Of a DNA stretch of 64,000 bases, positions 62,963 to 64,000 are shown one piece after another (positions within the stretch are counted from its first letter, which is position 1; every line of letters begins with the position of its first letter). Below the pieces are notes generated by a model. It saw nothing but the letters and a program-made list of their open reading frames with translations, made no database searches and was not told the origin of the DNA. A program made the translations under genes and the position numbers. Origin of the DNA: Yponomeuta sedellus (taxonomy: Eukaryota; Arthropoda; Insecta; Lepidoptera; Yponomeutidae); the NCBI GenBank assembly GCA_934045075.1, contig OW203738.1, positions 2,666,001 to 2,730,000 of the forward strand, written 5' to 3'.

Positions 62963-63090
62963 GGTTTTTGAATTGAGAAATTTCACGAAGTAAAAACTTA
63001 AGTTACGTTCTGTCACCCTCTTTGCTGAGAAATTCATAGAGACAGCACTACAATTACGTATTTACTTAGTGAAATTCATAATATGAAACT
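62963..63090 (-). mobile_element. Short MITE (copy 2, inverted)
   Basis: Inverted relative of 56.21 kb: 'gttacgttctgtca' and 'tacttagtgaaattcat'. Confidence 0.6.
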
Positions 63091-63319
63091 GGCCCTTACA
63101 CTTACAATTTAATGTAAGAATGAGTCCTCTAAAACAGTCTTCAGATTTAGTTTAAATAATCTGTAATCTTTCCTTTCGCCACAGACTATTTACACTGAAT
63201 TTTGTCTTGATATAAATAAGATTTTTAATCTTTGTGGAACATTGCAGCACCTTCCATATTACTTTGTGGAACATAGACACCTTTGTTATTTTTCTCATTG
63301 CTAGAATAGTTCGGCCTCA

Positions 63320-63583
63320 GAAGAGCGGTGGTAGCGGAGCGGTGTAGAACACCGGCTTCTCAATCGGGAGGTCGTGGGTTCGAACCCCGGCATGTACCAA
63401 TGACTTTGTTTTCTTAGTTATGTACATTTGTGAAATTATAGTAGCAAAACTACTCGCTGACGGTGAAGGAAAACATCGTAAGGAAACCTTGGTGCCTGAG
63501 GTGATAGCGTACCTCAGCGCTTGCTACGTACAATGGCCCAACTATGAGGCTAAGTGCGGAAATCTCAGGTCTAAATAACTAAC
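63320..63583 (+). mobile_element. SINE-F, complete, with 13-bp TSD
   Basis: tRNA-like head ('gtggtagcggagcggtgtag', B-box 'gtgggttcgaaccccgg'), body and an 'aaataactaac' end. 'tagttcggcctca' flanks it exactly (63,307-63,319 and 63,584-63,596). Reference copy for the fragments at 3.1, 35.7 and 51.75 kb. Confidence 0.88.
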
Positions 63584-63904
63584 TAGTTCGGCCTCAAGAC
63601 ATCGTTGCTTCAGACGTCTTCTACTCTCGTTCTGTCAACAATCTACGGTTTATTTGAAATTCGCTCTTACCTATTATATATTAAGTGCTACTGTGCTGTA
63701 TTCGGCACCTTCAGTAACTACATAAATGTAATATCATAGCCACAGAGGTAATAACTATAACAATAAATTATTATAGCGAGCTCAGCGAGTGTGTTGCTAA
63801 TTTAGTTATTTGCCTCGTTTAGATGGCGCTGTGAAGTTACAGGCTATTCTGAAACGGTGCACATTTATTGTTTCAAATTTTTCTTTCATTCCTTTACTCC
63901 TTTA

Positions 63905-64000
63905 TGGAGCTTAGGGCAGATTTGAGAAAAGATGGTGAGATTGGAGTTTTTTTTTTCCGCTGCCCTTTTCTCCACCACAATACGGCCCGATGGCGGCGGC
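63905..64000 (+). repeat. Family E repeat, cut by window end
   Basis: 'tttgagaaaagatggtgag', T run and 'acggcccgatggcggcgg', continuing beyond the window. Confidence 0.6.

Noticed and set aside
1..64000. Further exons of the Shaw gene
   Set aside because: I looked on both strands for the selectivity filter, the S4 segment and the start of the T1 domain, in likely spellings, and saw none. This was done by eye and may miss a short exon.

Overview
The window looks like nuclear DNA of an insect, most likely a moth or butterfly. It is AT-rich, has no operon-like gene packing, and is crowded with short interspersed elements with tRNA-like heads, 3' ends of LINEs, a BEL/Pao LTR retrotransposon, MITEs and long microsatellites of the kinds seen in Lepidoptera. 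The assignment to Lepidoptera rests on remembered repeat styles and was not tested by a search.

Only one host gene is recognisable: a single 133-bp coding exon on the minus strand at 34,645-34,777. It encodes part of the T1 tetramerisation domain of a Shaw-type (Kv3) voltage-gated potassium channel, with consensus splice sites on both sides and the HX5CX20CC zinc motif. No other Shaw exon was found, so much of the window may be intron of that gene, filled with mobile DNA.

Layout: 0-12.4 kb holds a 91-bp minisatellite, a foldback element, scattered SINEs, a 390-bp repeat called here family C, and a LINE tail followed by a 600-bp pentanucleotide satellite. 12.45-21.5 kb is one nested unit: a minus-strand CR1/Jockey-group LINE (ORF1 C-terminus, endonuclease-RT ORF2, 3' UTR) into whose 3' UTR a BEL/Pao element has jumped. 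The two LTRs of the BEL element are identical, yet it lacks the RT and RNase H core. 21.5-29.6 kb has nested SINE copies, a TTCG tetranucleotide tract, MITEs, a MADF-coding DNA-transposon remnant and a second pentanucleotide tract. 29.6-31.7 kb is a decayed relative of the same LINE. 34-50 kb carries the Shaw exon, two arrays of a 308-bp tRNA-headed unit each bounded by a target-site duplication, Tc1/mariner-type MITEs, and RTE-type LINE fragments. 50-64 kb has more of the same, plus a foldback element whose one arm has grown into a 149-bp satellite with a two-monomer higher-order pattern.

The repeats interact mainly by nesting. Copies of one family act as empty-site controls for insertions in another, so several insertions can be proved from this window alone. 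The most unusual structure is the pair of 308-bp arrays: each begins with the same inverted stub, sits between perfect 13- or 17-bp duplications, and has its own diagnostic bases. This suggests multimers made during or just after a single insertion.
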